Below, one piece after another: positions 7,622 to 15,849 of a stretch of DNA of 27,038 nucleotides. The position numbers and the translations under genes were made by a program. The stretch is from contig JADZAO010000047.1 of assembly GCA_020852535.1 (NCBI GenBank), forward strand, positions 1 to 27,038, given 5' to 3'. The notes under the pieces were generated by a model. That model saw nothing but the letters and a program-made list of their open reading frames with translations. It was not told where the DNA came from and did not search any database. Numbering within the stretch: the first letter of the stretch is position 1; the number at the start of each line of letters is the position of its first letter. Source of the DNA: Paracoccaceae bacterium. GTDB taxonomy: Bacteria > Pseudomonadota > Alphaproteobacteria > Rhodobacterales > Rhodobacteraceae.

Positions 7622-9598
7622 TCATTGATCTAAGAAACTTCGCAGTTTCCGGCTTCTGCTAGGATGTTTCAGCTTCCGCAGCGCCTTGGCTTCAATCTGA
7701 CGAATGCGTTCACGGGTTACCGAGAACTGCTGACCTACTTCTTCAAGCGTATGATCGGTGTTCATACCGATGCCAAAACGCATACGTAAGACACGTTCTT
7801 CACGGGGGGTAAGACTTGCCAGAACGCGGGTTGTAGTTTCCTTGAGATTTTCTTGAATAGCTGAATCCAAGGGCAAAATTGCGTTTTTGTCTTCGATAAA
7901 ATCGCCAAGCTGGCTATCTTCTTCATCTCCTATTGGAGTTTCCAAGGAAATCGGTTCCTTGGCAATTTTCATCACCTTACGGACCTTTTCGAGCGGCATT
8001 TGCAGCTTTTCGGCCAGTTCTTCGGGCGTCGGTTCACGACCGATTTCGTGCAGCATCTGGCGACCTGTACGGACCAGTTTATTGATCGTTTCGATCATAT
8101 GCACCGGAATACGAATAGTACGGGCTTGATCTGCAATTGACCGCGTAATGGCTTGCCGGATCCACCATGTCGCATAGGTCGAGAATTTATAACCACGGCG
8201 GTATTCGAACTTATCAACCGCCTTCATCAAACCGATATTACCCTCTTGAATAAGGTCGAGAAATTGCAGGCCACGGTTAGTATATTTCTTAGCGATAGAG
8301 ATGACGAGGCGCAGATTGGCTTCTACCATTTCTTTCTTGGCTTGCCGCGCTTCTTTCTCGCCTTTTTGTACTTGGTTCACGATGCGGCGAAATTCACCAA
8401 TGTCAACGCCGACATATTGGCCGACTGCGGCCATTTCGGACCGAAGATCTTCAACCTTATCACGCGACTTTTCAAACAAGGTCTGCCAGCCACGACCGCC
8501 CTTGGCAATCATACGGGTAGCCCAGTTTGGGTCGAGTTCGTAGCCTTGATATTCGTCGATAAATTCACGGCGGTTGATACGGGCAGCATCGGCCAGCTTC
8601 ACCATATTCGAATTGATCGCCATGATCTTACGGTTGATACCATAAAGCTGATCAATTAGCGCTTCGATCCGATTATTGTGTAGGTGAAGTTCGTTCACCA
8701 AAACTACGATTTCCGAACGCAACTTCTGGTAGGCGTTTTCCTCTTTAGCCGAGAAGCTACCCTTTTCAGAGAGAGTCGCCGACATACGCAGATCCTGCAT
8801 TTCGGCCAGCTTAACATAATCTCGAGCGATCAGTTCCAGCGTTTCCAAAACCTTGGGCTTTAATGCTGCTTCCATCGCGGCAAGCGACATGTTCGAGGCT
8901 TCGTCATCCTCGTCGCTGTCTTCGGCACGCGAAAGCGGATCGCCATCGGCGTCTAGTTCAGATTCATCCGATACAGTGTGCCGGGAAACGGCAGAATCAA
9001 TTTCCGGCCCATTTATTTCGTCATCGCCGTCGAGCGAGCGACCGAAGGTAACCTCCAAATCGATCACATCGCGCAGAAGGATATCTTCATTCAGAAGTTC
9101 CTCGCGCCAAATAGTGATGGCTTGGAATGTCAGCGGGCTTTCACAAAGCCCGAGGATCATGGTGTTGCGACCGGCCTCAATACGCTTCGCAATCGCAATC
9201 TCACCCTCGCGCGACAAAAGTTCAACCGACCCCATCTCGCGCAAATACATGCGAACGGGGTCATCGGTGCGGTCGAGCGTTTCGCTAGAGGCACCCACGA
9301 CGGCGACTTCGCGCGAGGTGGTGTCAGTCGTGACTAGTTCACCGACACTTTCGCTCTCTTCGACTTCATCGTCCTCAATAATGTTGATGCCCATTTCAGA
9401 CAACATCGACATCACGTCTTCGATCTGCTCGGACGACACTTGTTCAGGCGGTAACACGGTATTGAGCTGTTCGTAGGTGATGTAGCCACGTTCGCGCGCA
9501 TCCGCGATCATCTTCTTGATCACGGTCTGGCTCATGTCGAGCGAGACATCCGCTTCTTGCTCTTCGAGCTTCACGTCGTCGTTATCTTTGAGTGCCAT
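7622..9598 (-). CDS. rpoD: RNA polymerase primary sigma factor RpoD (sigma-70)
   Basis: RpoD is the housekeeping sigma factor, directing RNA polymerase to most promoters. The product is 658 aa. Region 1.1 is near the N terminus (MSQTVIKKMIADARERGYITYEQLN), and region 1.2 has DPVRMYLREMG. A long acidic non-conserved region follows. Regions 2.3-2.4 read YKFSTYATWWIRQAITRSIA with DQARTIRIPVHM, and region 4.2 has the helix-turn-helix TLEEVGQQFSVTRERIRQIE. The ATG at 9598 has AGGAG five nt upstream and fits the family N terminus (MALKDNDD); an upstream in-frame start would add 22 unlikely residues. It follows dnaG by 142 nt, the conserved macromolecular-synthesis arrangement, and has its own promoter in the gap. 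Confidence 0.97.
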   Translation of the reverse strand: MALKDNDDVKLEEQEADVSLDMSQTVIKKMIADARERGYITYEQLNTVLPPEQVSSEQIEDVMSMLSEMGINIIEDDEVEESESVGELVTTDTTSREVAVVGASSETLDRTDDPVRMYLREMGSVELLSREGEIAIAKRIEAGRNTMILGLCESPLTFQAITIWREELLNEDILLRDVIDLEVTFGRSLDGDDEINGPEIDSAVSRHTVSDESELDADGDPLSRAEDSDEDDEASNMSLAAMEAALKPKVLETLELIARDYVKLAEMQDLRMSATLSEKGSFSAKEENAYQKLRSEIVVLVNELHLHNNRIEALIDQLYGINRKIMAINSNMVKLADAARINRREFIDEYQGYELDPNWATRMIAKGGRGWQTLFEKSRDKVEDLRSEMAAVGQYVGVDIGEFRRIVNQVQKGEKEARQAKKEMVEANLRLVISIAKKYTNRGLQFLDLIQEGNIGLMKAVDKFEYRRGYKFSTYATWWIRQAITRSIADQARTIRIPVHMIETINKLVRTGRQMLHEIGREPTPEELAEKLQMPLEKVRKVMKIAKEPISLETPIGDEEDSQLGDFIEDKNAILPLDSAIQENLKETTTRVLASLTPREERVLRMRFGIGMNTDHTLEEVGQQFSVTRERIRQIEAKALRKLKHPSRSRKLRSFLDQ

Positions 9599-9635
9599 GG
9601 ATGCTCCTGAAGATGCGGTCGAAGAGGGCGCTTTG

Positions 9636-9664
9636 GCTATATGGGATGGCCCAAGGCGAATCAA
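9636..9664 (-). promoter_or_regulatory. Internal sigma-70-type promoter for rpoD
   Basis: In the dnaG-rpoD gap the - strand reads TTGATT (9664-9659), 17 bp, TATAGC (9641-9636). The start would be near 9629, leaving a roughly 30-nt leader with the rpoD ribosome-binding site. The -35 is the last of three TGATTCG copies in this gap. It would let rpoD be transcribed independently of dnaG. Confidence 0.5.
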
Positions 9665-9695
9665 AGGCCTCGAAACGAATCAATAACGCGAATCA
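9657..9695. repeat. Three copies of CGAATCA/TGATTCG before rpoD
   Basis: The 7-mer CGAATCA occurs at 9657-9663, 9676-9682 and 9689-9695 on the + strand, all in the same orientation. Starts are 19 and 13 bp apart. One copy forms the -35 of the rpoD promoter. They could be chance or tandem regulator sites. Confidence 0.3.
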
Positions 9696-9740
9696 CGGGA
9701 GGGGGAAGAGGCGCGGGGTGATTCTTTACGCTGCGGACAA

Positions 9741-11717
9741 CTATCCACGGCGGTTTTTCCCCTTTTCAAAGCAAATACTGTCGAAGATACGGCGAAATTC
9801 TTCCAACACATCCTTGTCGATCGCCACACCGTTTGGCGCGATGATGCTTTCGCGGGACTTGCCTTGCGGTCCGACGAAAGCATCATCGCGAGCTTGGTTC
9901 AACTTGTGAAGGCGCCATGTCAGACCCTCATCAGCGACGCCTTCTATATCTTGAGCGGCTTCCTCGATCTCGCGCAGACGGCTACGTTCAGTAGTAAGAA
10001 AGAACAGATCGTAGGCAACCAAAAATTCAGCTTTCTCCAAATCGTCAAGCGGCTTGATAGCGAGGGCATTACGCACATACGGATGACTGAAGATGGATTC
10101 CACCACCTCGGGGCGTTGTTCAGTCAAAATGGCGCGGGGGTCATCAGCATCAACATGAATGAGCAAAAGGTCACGCAGCCGGTCATGGCCAGGACCAGTA
10201 AAATCGCAACACTCGAGTGCAGATTCAAAACGGGCAATTAAACGTGGATGTACCATCAACGTAGCAAGGATCACGGCCTCCCGAGATGCTTCTTCCGACC
10301 CACCCGTCTGCGCCAGAAGCGAGGCACGAGTTGAAAGCATGGGAACCACGGGGCGCATCGAGGCAAAGCGGCCCTTTGCACCCACAAATCCGCTGCTTTG
10401 ACGCGGATTCCACTGACGAAAGGGCTTCGCCTCACGCCCAAAGAGCGTAAGGCGAAGCGCCTTAATCTCCTCGTTGTAATGGCCACGAATCAAAGGGTCA
10501 GTGATTTTGGACAGAGCGGCGCGCAGCTTTTTATCAAGCGCTGCTTTTCGCTCAGGGCTGTCGAAGACCTTGCCCTCGATTTCGCGCTGCCAAAACAGTT
10601 TCACCATGGGCTGCGCATCGTCAAGCACGCGCTGCATAGCAACAGCGCCTTGCGCCTTGATCAGATCATCGGGGTCTTGGCCCTGCGGCAGGACGGCAAA
10701 ACGCAAACCCTTGCCTGCTTCCAAAATCGGGAATGCGAGATCAATCACACGCAGCGCAGCACGAATGCCTGCCGCATCGCCATCGAGCGCAATCACCGGC
10801 TCGTCGCTGATGCGCCAGAGGAGACGCAATTGGTCTTCGGTAACGGCTGTACCAAGCGGCGCAACGGTGGCGCGGAAACCAGCCTCAGACAACGCAATCA
10901 CATCCATATAACCTTCAGCCACGATCAAGGGCAGGCCCTTACCGGCCGCCTCGCGTGCAGGACCTTGATTATAAAGGTTACGGCCCTTGTCGAAGAGTTC
11001 GGTTTCAGGACCGTTGAGGTATTTGGCCCGTGCGTTAGGATCAATCGCCCGCCCACCAAAGCTAATGGCACGACCACGACCATCGCGAATGGGAAAAATG
11101 ATGCGACCACGGAAACGATCATAAGGGGCAGCGTTATCGTCGGGTTTGGCGCAAACACCAGAATCGACGATCAAGTCTGGGGCGATACCCTTTTGGGTCA
11201 GCGCGTGAAACAACCCTTGCCGCTGGTCGGGGGCGAAACCTATTTCCCAGCGATCCTGTGCTTCAAACGACATAGAACGCTTTTCGAGATAGGCACGGGC
11301 TTCGGCAGCGGCAGAAGTTTTAAGTTGCAGGCGGAACCACTTGACCGCCTCTTCCATCACCTCAACCAATTGCGTACGACGATCGGCCTTTTGGATAGCT
11401 TGCAAGTCGCGAGCAGGCATTTGCATCCCTGCCTCACGACACAGCGTTTCAACAGCTTCCATGAAAGAAAGATTGTCTTTTTCTTTCAGGAAGCTGACAA
11501 CATCACCTTTGGCCTGGCAGCCAAAACAATAATAGAAGCCTTTACGGTCATCGACATGGAAGGAGGCAGTTTTTTCTTGATGGAAGGGACACGGTGCCCA
11601 AAAGTCACCCTTGGCCATGTTCGACTTGCGCATGTCCCATGTAACCTTGCGCCCCACGACTTGACTAAGCGTGACACGAGTGCGGAGTTCATCGATGAAT
11701 CCATGCGGCAGTGACAT
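9741..11717 (-). CDS. dnaG: DNA primase DnaG
   Basis: DnaG makes the RNA primers for lagging-strand and initiation synthesis at the replication fork. The protein is 658 aa. The N-terminal CHC2 zinc ribbon has C43, H46, C64 and C67 (CPFH, CFGC). The primase core follows, with the TOPRIM site AEGYMD (E268) and ALDGDAAG (D312, D314). The C-terminal helicase-binding region is less conserved. The ATG at 11717 has no clear ribosome-binding site, and a good promoter places the predicted start at this ATG, so the mRNA may be leaderless. It is the first gene of a dnaG-rpoD pair. A 438-codon frame on the opposite strand is only a shadow. Confidence 0.97.
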   Translation of the reverse strand: MSLPHGFIDELRTRVTLSQVVGRKVTWDMRKSNMAKGDFWAPCPFHQEKTASFHVDDRKGFYYCFGCQAKGDVVSFLKEKDNLSFMEAVETLCREAGMQMPARDLQAIQKADRRTQLVEVMEEAVKWFRLQLKTSAAAEARAYLEKRSMSFEAQDRWEIGFAPDQRQGLFHALTQKGIAPDLIVDSGVCAKPDDNAAPYDRFRGRIIFPIRDGRGRAISFGGRAIDPNARAKYLNGPETELFDKGRNLYNQGPAREAAGKGLPLIVAEGYMDVIALSEAGFRATVAPLGTAVTEDQLRLLWRISDEPVIALDGDAAGIRAALRVIDLAFPILEAGKGLRFAVLPQGQDPDDLIKAQGAVAMQRVLDDAQPMVKLFWQREIEGKVFDSPERKAALDKKLRAALSKITDPLIRGHYNEEIKALRLTLFGREAKPFRQWNPRQSSGFVGAKGRFASMRPVVPMLSTRASLLAQTGGSEEASREAVILATLMVHPRLIARFESALECCDFTGPGHDRLRDLLLIHVDADDPRAILTEQRPEVVESIFSHPYVRNALAIKPLDDLEKAEFLVAYDLFFLTTERSRLREIEEAAQDIEGVADEGLTWRLHKLNQARDDAFVGPQGKSRESIIAPNGVAIDKDVLEEFRRIFDSICFEKGKNRRG

Positions 11718-11723
11718 GGATCT

Positions 11724-11752
11724 TATATCGGTCTGTAGCGCGCTTTAGTCAA
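11724..11752 (-). promoter_or_regulatory. sigma-70-type promoter of dnaG-rpoD
   Basis: The - strand reads TTGACT (11752-11747), 17 bp, GATATA (11729-11724). With the usual 7-nt offset the first transcribed base falls at about 11717, the A of the dnaG ATG. The two hexamers and spacing are close to consensus for this group. Confidence 0.6.
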
Positions 11753-11885
11753 ATGGCAGGAAGAGTACCCCTTCGATTGCCGCAACCTACCACGAGCGCA
11801 CCACCGCACGCATAAAAACATCCGGACAGGGTTGCATAACAGCACCGCCCATGAACATTTAAGCAGGTCAAAATGAGAATTTTCA

Positions 11886-12149
11886 ATGAAAACCGTATCG
11901 AAAAGCCGGGCTTTCGGCAGTGTACAGGGCGTTTACATCACCCTTCCAATAAAAAAGCGCAGCTTAAAAGAACCGGTATTGATCGACCGCAGCACAGCGA
12001 ACCAGTTCCTAGACCTGCCAAGGCCTAAAGCGATGCTAGAGCGCAGACTGGACGGATTGTTCCACATAGAAAATAGCTATGACTACTTCTTCATCTGGGC
12101 CTTCTTAGAAGCGCATGCTGCCTTCCGCACGGCAACGCTCCATGCCTAA
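11886..12149 (+). CDS. Small hypothetical protein overlapping the YaiI-family gene
   Basis: An 87-codon frame starts at ATG 11886 and ends eight bases inside the next gene (TAA at 12147-12149, next ATG at 12142), an overlap typical of translational coupling. I do not recognise the product. It has a basic N terminus (MKTVSKSRAFGS) and an aromatic stretch near residues 63-72 (ENSYDYFFIW), and no signal peptide or clear membrane segment. Upstream GAG with suitable spacing is a weak ribosome-binding site. Codon endings resemble those of neighbouring genes, and there is no real gene on the other strand to cast a shadow. It could be a real small gene or a gene remnant. Bases 11760-11885 before it show nothing recognisable. 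Confidence 0.4.
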   Translation: MKTVSKSRAFGSVQGVYITLPIKKRSLKEPVLIDRSTANQFLDLPRPKAMLERRLDGLFHIENSYDYFFIWAFLEAHAAFRTATLHA

Positions 12150-12597
12150 GATCTTTATCGATGCTGACGCCTGCCCCGTAAAAATAGAGGCCGAACGGGT
12201 CGCGATCCGCCACGGGGTACGGATGCTGGTGGTGTCGAACGGCGGCATACGACCTTCAGAAAACCCACTGGTGGAAAGTATATTTGTTGCGACAGGGCCG
12301 GACGAGGCCGACAAATGGATCGCGGAACACGTGGAGCGGGGCGATGTGGTGGTGACGAGCGACATCCCCCTCGCTGCTATGGTAATTGCTGAGGGAGCAG
12401 TGGTCATCAAACACAATGGTGAGGTGCTAACGGAACGTAACATCGGTAACGTTCTTGCAACACGCAACCTGATGCAGGACCTTCGCAGCGCCGATCCCTT
12501 CCGACAAGACGGCGGACGTCCGTTTTCAAAAACTGACCGGTCACGCTTTCTGCAAATGCTTGAACGCGAATTGCGTGCGACCAAGGCGCCGGACTGA
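12142..12597 (+). CDS. YaiI/YqxD family (UPF0178, DUF188) protein
   Basis: The 151-aa product opens with the family signature FIDADACPVK and has VVSNGG, DEADKWIAE and GDVVVTSDIPLAA, then a C-terminal NGEVLTERNIG segment. This DUF188 family is widespread and has a PIN/NYN-like nuclease fold with conserved acidic residues (here in DADACP and TSD). Its biological role is not established. The ATG at 12142 is chosen because relatives start directly before the xIxIDADACP strand; an in-frame ATG at 12115 would add nine residues. No strong ribosome-binding site precedes 12142, which fits coupling to the overlapping upstream ORF. Confidence 0.9.
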   Translation: MPKIFIDADACPVKIEAERVAIRHGVRMLVVSNGGIRPSENPLVESIFVATGPDEADKWIAEHVERGDVVVTSDIPLAAMVIAEGAVVIKHNGEVLTERNIGNVLATRNLMQDLRSADPFRQDGGRPFSKTDRSRFLQMLERELRATKAPD

Positions 12598-12604
12598 AAA
12601 CTCG

Positions 12605-12627
12605 GACGCGACTACATGATCCGCGTC
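12605..12627 (+). terminator. Hairpin after the YaiI-family gene
   Basis: GACGCG (12605-12610) pairs with CGCGTC (12622-12627) across an 11-nt loop, seven nt after the stop, followed by GCTTTCACATTT. The T-tract is weak, so termination may be partial. Confidence 0.35.
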
Positions 12628-12630
12628 GCT

Positions 12631-12659
12631 TTCACATTTGGCTCAAACCTTGTTATACT
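12631..12659 (+). promoter_or_regulatory. Orphan sigma-70-type promoter on the + strand
   Basis: TTCACA (12631-12636) and TATACT (12654-12659) are separated by 17 bp, a near-consensus pair. The predicted start is about 12666. No + strand gene follows for 10 kb: the next features (tRNA-Pro, DMT permease, leuB) are all on the - strand. See the candidate short transcript that follows. Confidence 0.45.
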
Positions 12660-12665
12660 GGCTCT

Positions 12666-12780
12666 AGATTTGCGCATAAGAACAACTAATTCAGGTTAAC
12701 ACAATTTAACAAACGGCTCATATCATTCGAAAGGGACGTATGGTCCAAAACATTAAGAAGTCATTTGGATTTTAAGGTTC
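12666..12780 (+). ncRNA. Candidate short transcript from the orphan promoter
   Basis: The predicted RNA would begin near 12666. It contains an 11-codon ORF at 12740-12775 (MVQNIKKSFGF, with AAGGGA just before the ATG) and a stem TCCAAA/TTTGGA (12744-12749 with 12764-12769) followed by TTTT and TTCTTT. It would converge on tRNA-Pro. It may be a small RNA, a tiny peptide mRNA or nothing; evidence is limited to promoter, stem and position. Confidence 0.2.
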
Positions 12781-12787
12781 TTTAATT

Positions 12788-12864
12788 TGGTCGGAGCGAG
12801 AGGATTCGAACCTCCGACCCCCTGCTCCCGAAGCAGGTGCGCTACCAGACTGCGCTACGCTCCG
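12788..12864 (-). tRNA. tRNA-Pro (anticodon CGG)
   Basis: The - strand gives a 77-nt tRNA with encoded CCA (12790-12788) and acceptor CGGAGCG/CGCTCCG. The D-loop has AGTCTGGTA, the anticodon loop is TTCGGGA (anticodon CGG, stem CCTGC/GCAGG) and the T-loop is TTCGAAT. It reads CCG codons. Upstream on the - strand, TTGCAA and TAACCC at 17-bp spacing form a weak possible promoter. No integrase or attachment-site duplication is visible beside it. Confidence 0.97.
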
Positions 12865-12931
12865 ACCGTGCGCAGCGGGTTACAGACACCACACAGCCTT
12901 TGCAAGACCCATAGAAGATCAGACACCAGTT

Positions 12932-13891
12932 TCAGAAGTCCGAACGTCGTTCGAACAACCGCAGCCACACCCCAATGCACGACTGGATGCCGGTATCCAA
13001 CCACGAACGACTCTCAAGCACTGGGCGATTAGTTGAAACTACCAGAGTTCCTTCGCGCAACAAGATATACAAACCCGAGACAATGATAATCAAACTGCCA
13101 ACAGCGGTGTTCCAATCAAGAGATTCACCGAAAAACAACCAGCCGTAAAAAACCGCCCAAAGCATCTGTGAATATTGCATCGGGGCAACGATCACCGCGG
13201 GAGCGACACGATAGGCATAAATAGACAAAAGGCCAGCGATCAGCCCCATCGCCGCCATCATGCCCAGCATCCCCAAATGTTCGATCGGTATCGGCTTATA
13301 AAAGAAGGGCATCGCAGCGCCCATCACCAGAAAATTTGCCACCATAGGATAAAGCATCAACACAATGGACCGCTCGGCCTTACCCACCTTACGCACAATC
13401 ACCCAAGTCAAGGCCCCAAATGTCGCCACCGACAACGCCGCCAGATGACCAAGACTGAAATCCACCTCACCTGGTTGCAGCACGACCAACACCCCTAGCA
13501 AACCGACAAAAACCGCAATGCCACGGGACCACCCGATCTGTTCACCTAAAAGCGGTATCGCCAGCAGCGTAATCAGGATCGGCATCGCAAAGAAGATCGC
13601 ATAGCACTGCGCCATCGGAAGAACCGAAAAAGCATAGAAGCCGCCAAGGCCCATCAGCACAGCCGAAACGGTGCGGATCATCGTCCACCATGGATGTTTG
13701 GGGATCAGCGTTCCGTCCGTACGATCGCTCATCAGCATGATGGTAATCAAAGGAAAGCCCAAAAGTCCGGCGAAGAAGATAATTTGGAATGGTGCGTAAC
13801 TGGCCCCCAGAAACTTCACGATCACATCATGCGTGGCATAGACCCCAAACGAAGCAAGGGACAAGAGTGCGCCGCGCAGGTTACTGTGCAT
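12932..13891 (-). CDS. DMT/EamA-family transporter
   Basis: This 319-aa integral membrane protein has about ten hydrophobic helices arranged as two EamA repeats, as in drug/metabolite transporters of the RhaT/YdcZ/RarD type. The first repeat begins LRGALLSLASFGVYATHDVIVKFLG. Conserved-looking turns include PLLGEQIGWSRGIAVFVGLLGVLVV and, in the second repeat, WLFFGESLDWNTAVGSLIIIVSGLYIL. The C terminus is a roughly 40-aa hydrophilic tail. Substrate cannot be predicted; the family exports or imports amino acids, metabolites and other small compounds. It lies 109 nt after leuB on the same strand with no clear terminator between, so read-through from the leu genes is possible. Confidence 0.88.
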   Translation of the reverse strand: MHSNLRGALLSLASFGVYATHDVIVKFLGASYAPFQIIFFAGLLGFPLITIMLMSDRTDGTLIPKHPWWTMIRTVSAVLMGLGGFYAFSVLPMAQCYAIFFAMPILITLLAIPLLGEQIGWSRGIAVFVGLLGVLVVLQPGEVDFSLGHLAALSVATFGALTWVIVRKVGKAERSIVLMLYPMVANFLVMGAAMPFFYKPIPIEHLGMLGMMAAMGLIAGLLSIYAYRVAPAVIVAPMQYSQMLWAVFYGWLFFGESLDWNTAVGSLIIIVSGLYILLREGTLVVSTNRPVLESRSWLDTGIQSCIGVWLRLFERRSDF

Positions 13892-14000
13892 GGGATGGTC
13901 CGTCTCTGGGTTTGAGTAAAACCGTTACCATACTCCTTTAGGTTCCCTTACCTCCCCTGCGCAAGACAAAGAGAATAGGATCCCGCCCCTTTTGCAAAAC

Positions 14001-15107
14001 TCAGAGCGATGCGTCGAGCACCGCAACGATCGCGTCGCCCATTTGGCTCGTCGATACAGGCTTGCCACCTTCCAATCCCATCAGATCAGCAGTGCGCACA
14101 CCATCAGCCAGCACCTTTTCTACAGCCTTTTCAACCCGAGTCGCCTCATCACCCATGTCAAAGGAGTAGCGCAGCGCCATGGCAAAAGACAAAACACAAG
14201 CGATGGGATTTGCCTTACATTGACCTGCAATATCGGGGGCAGAGCCATGCACGGGCTCGTACAACGCCTTAGGACGGCCATTCTCCATTAACGAACCCAG
14301 CGAAGCCGAGGGCAACATACCAAGCGATCCAGTCAGCATCGCAGCCATATCAGACAGCAAGTCACCAAACAGATTATCGGTCACAATCACATCAAACTGC
14401 TTAGGCCAGCGACATAGCTGCATCGCACCCGCGTCAGCATACATATGGCTAAGATCGACATCAGAATATTCCTTGTCGTGCACTTCTTGCACGACCTGAC
14501 GCCACAGAATACCCGATTCCATGACATTAGCCTTCTCCATTGAGCAGACCTTGTTATTACGTCGGCGGGCAAGTTCAAAAGCCGACCTTGCCACACGGGC
14601 TATTTCCGATTCCGTGTAACGCTGAGTATTAATGCCTACACGCTCGTTGTCCTCTATTACGATACCGCGCGGTTCCCCAAAATAAACACCACTGGTCAAC
14701 TCGCGTACAATTACAATATCCAGACCCGCAACAACATCCTTCTTCAGCGATGAAAAATCGGCCAGCGCATCGAAGCATTGGGCGGGGCGCAGGTTCGAGA
14801 ACAGGTCCATCTCTTTTCTCAAACGCAGCAAGCCGCGTTCCGGCTTCACACTAAAATCCAGCACATCATATTTTGGCCCGCCCACAGCACCCAGCAAAAC
14901 CGCGTCGACCTCTTGCGCCTTAGCCATAGTGGCATCGGTCAGGGGCGTACCATGTACATCATAGGCACAGCCACCCACCAAATCCTCGGTCACATCAAAG
15001 ATGATGCCACGCCTATTGCCAAACCAACCAATGATCTTTTTGACCTCGGCCATAACTTCAGGGCCAATACCATCACCGGCGAGGATAAGAATCGAGGGAT
15101 TTGCCAC
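14001..15107 (-). CDS. leuB: 3-isopropylmalate dehydrogenase LeuB
   Basis: LeuB oxidises and decarboxylates 3-isopropylmalate with NAD+, the third step of leucine synthesis. The 368-aa protein has GDGIGPEVM near the N terminus, LLGAVGGPKYD, the substrate-binding RLRKEMDLFSNLRPA, RELTSGVYFGEPRG, the metal-binding region HMYADAGAMQL and TDNLFGDLLSD, and the NAD-binding LYEPVHGSAPDIAGQ. The start is GTG at 15107: AGGAG lies eight nt upstream and the protein then begins MANPSILIL as expected. An ATG further upstream (15131) would add eight unlikely residues. It is last of the leuC-leuD-leuB cluster, 125 nt after leuD. Confidence 0.96.
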   Translation of the reverse strand: MANPSILILAGDGIGPEVMAEVKKIIGWFGNRRGIIFDVTEDLVGGCAYDVHGTPLTDATMAKAQEVDAVLLGAVGGPKYDVLDFSVKPERGLLRLRKEMDLFSNLRPAQCFDALADFSSLKKDVVAGLDIVIVRELTSGVYFGEPRGIVIEDNERVGINTQRYTESEIARVARSAFELARRRNNKVCSMEKANVMESGILWRQVVQEVHDKEYSDVDLSHMYADAGAMQLCRWPKQFDVIVTDNLFGDLLSDMAAMLTGSLGMLPSASLGSLMENGRPKALYEPVHGSAPDIAGQCKANPIACVLSFAMALRYSFDMGDEATRVEKAVEKVLADGVRTADLMGLEGGKPVSTSQMGDAIVAVLDASL

Positions 15108-15185
15108 GAGGCGTACTCCTACAAAACACAAGAATTCATTGGCCGTGACCTAGCCGCTTGCCCCCTGCTCGGTCAAGATAACTAA

Positions 15186-15205
15186 AGGAGCGCCCTTTCA
15201 GGCGC
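15186..15205 (-). other. Hairpin in the leuD-leuB gap
   Basis: On the - strand, GCGCC and GGCGC (15205-15201 and 15194-15190) form a 5-bp GC stem with a 6-nt loop, followed by TCCTTTAGTT. It could be a partial terminator or an mRNA-processing or stability element that sets lower leuB expression. It is too weak for a firm call. Confidence 0.3.
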
Positions 15206-15232
15206 ATCACATATCTCATGGAACGGTCTGGT

Positions 15233-15838
15233 TCAGACCCAAGGTCGCGTCATAGCAGTTTTTGTCTCGTAAGCGTCTATCAAGGCGGCCTTTTCCAGCG
15301 TCAAACCAATATCATCGAGCCCATTAATAAGGCAGTGCTTTAGGTGGCTATCAACGGCGAAGCCGAATATCTGCCCATCTGAAGTGGTCACGGTCTGGCT
15401 CAACAAATCGATCGTGATCCGCGCATTGGCTCCCTTCCCCGCATCGGCCATCACCACATCAACTGCATCCTGCGGCAAGACAATGGGCAAGATGCCATTC
15501 TTGAAGCAGTTGTTGAAAAAGATATCGGCAAATCTGGTCGAGATCACACAGCGGATACCAAAGTCCAAGAGCGCCCAAGGTGCATGCTCGCGGCTCGACC
15601 CACAACCAAAGTTGTCACCCACAACAAGAATTTCCGCTTTACGATAAGCAGGCTGGTTCAGCACAAAATCCGAAATCTCAGCCCCGTCTTGATTATAGCG
15701 CATCTCGTCGAACAAATTCTTACCAAGCCCCGACCGCTGAATGGTCTTGAGAAACTGTTTTGGGATGATCATATCCGTGTCTATGTTGACCAGCGGCATA
15801 GGTGCTGCAATGCCGGTAAGCGTGGTAAATTTCTGCAT
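15233..15838 (-). CDS. leuD: 3-isopropylmalate dehydratase small subunit LeuD
   Basis: LeuD is the small (swivel) subunit of isopropylmalate isomerase, which with LeuC converts 2- to 3-isopropylmalate in leucine synthesis. The product is 201 aa, a normal length. It shows NIDTDMIIPKQFLKTIQR, the NFGCGSSREHAPWAL signature, and FADIFFNNCFKNGILPI. AAGGA lies eight nt upstream of the ATG. It follows leuC by only 11 nt, so the two subunits are translated from one message. Confidence 0.97.
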   Translation of the reverse strand: MQKFTTLTGIAAPMPLVNIDTDMIIPKQFLKTIQRSGLGKNLFDEMRYNQDGAEISDFVLNQPAYRKAEILVVGDNFGCGSSREHAPWALLDFGIRCVISTRFADIFFNNCFKNGILPIVLPQDAVDVVMADAGKGANARITIDLLSQTVTTSDGQIFGFAVDSHLKHCLINGLDDIGLTLEKAALIDAYETKTAMTRPWV

Positions 15839-15849
15839 GGCTCTATTCC

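Noticed and set aside
10398..11714. A 438-codon open frame on the + strand opposite dnaG
   Set aside because: It exactly shadows the strongly supported dnaG gene, has no family motifs or ribosome-binding site, and its composition is what codon bias on the other strand would produce.
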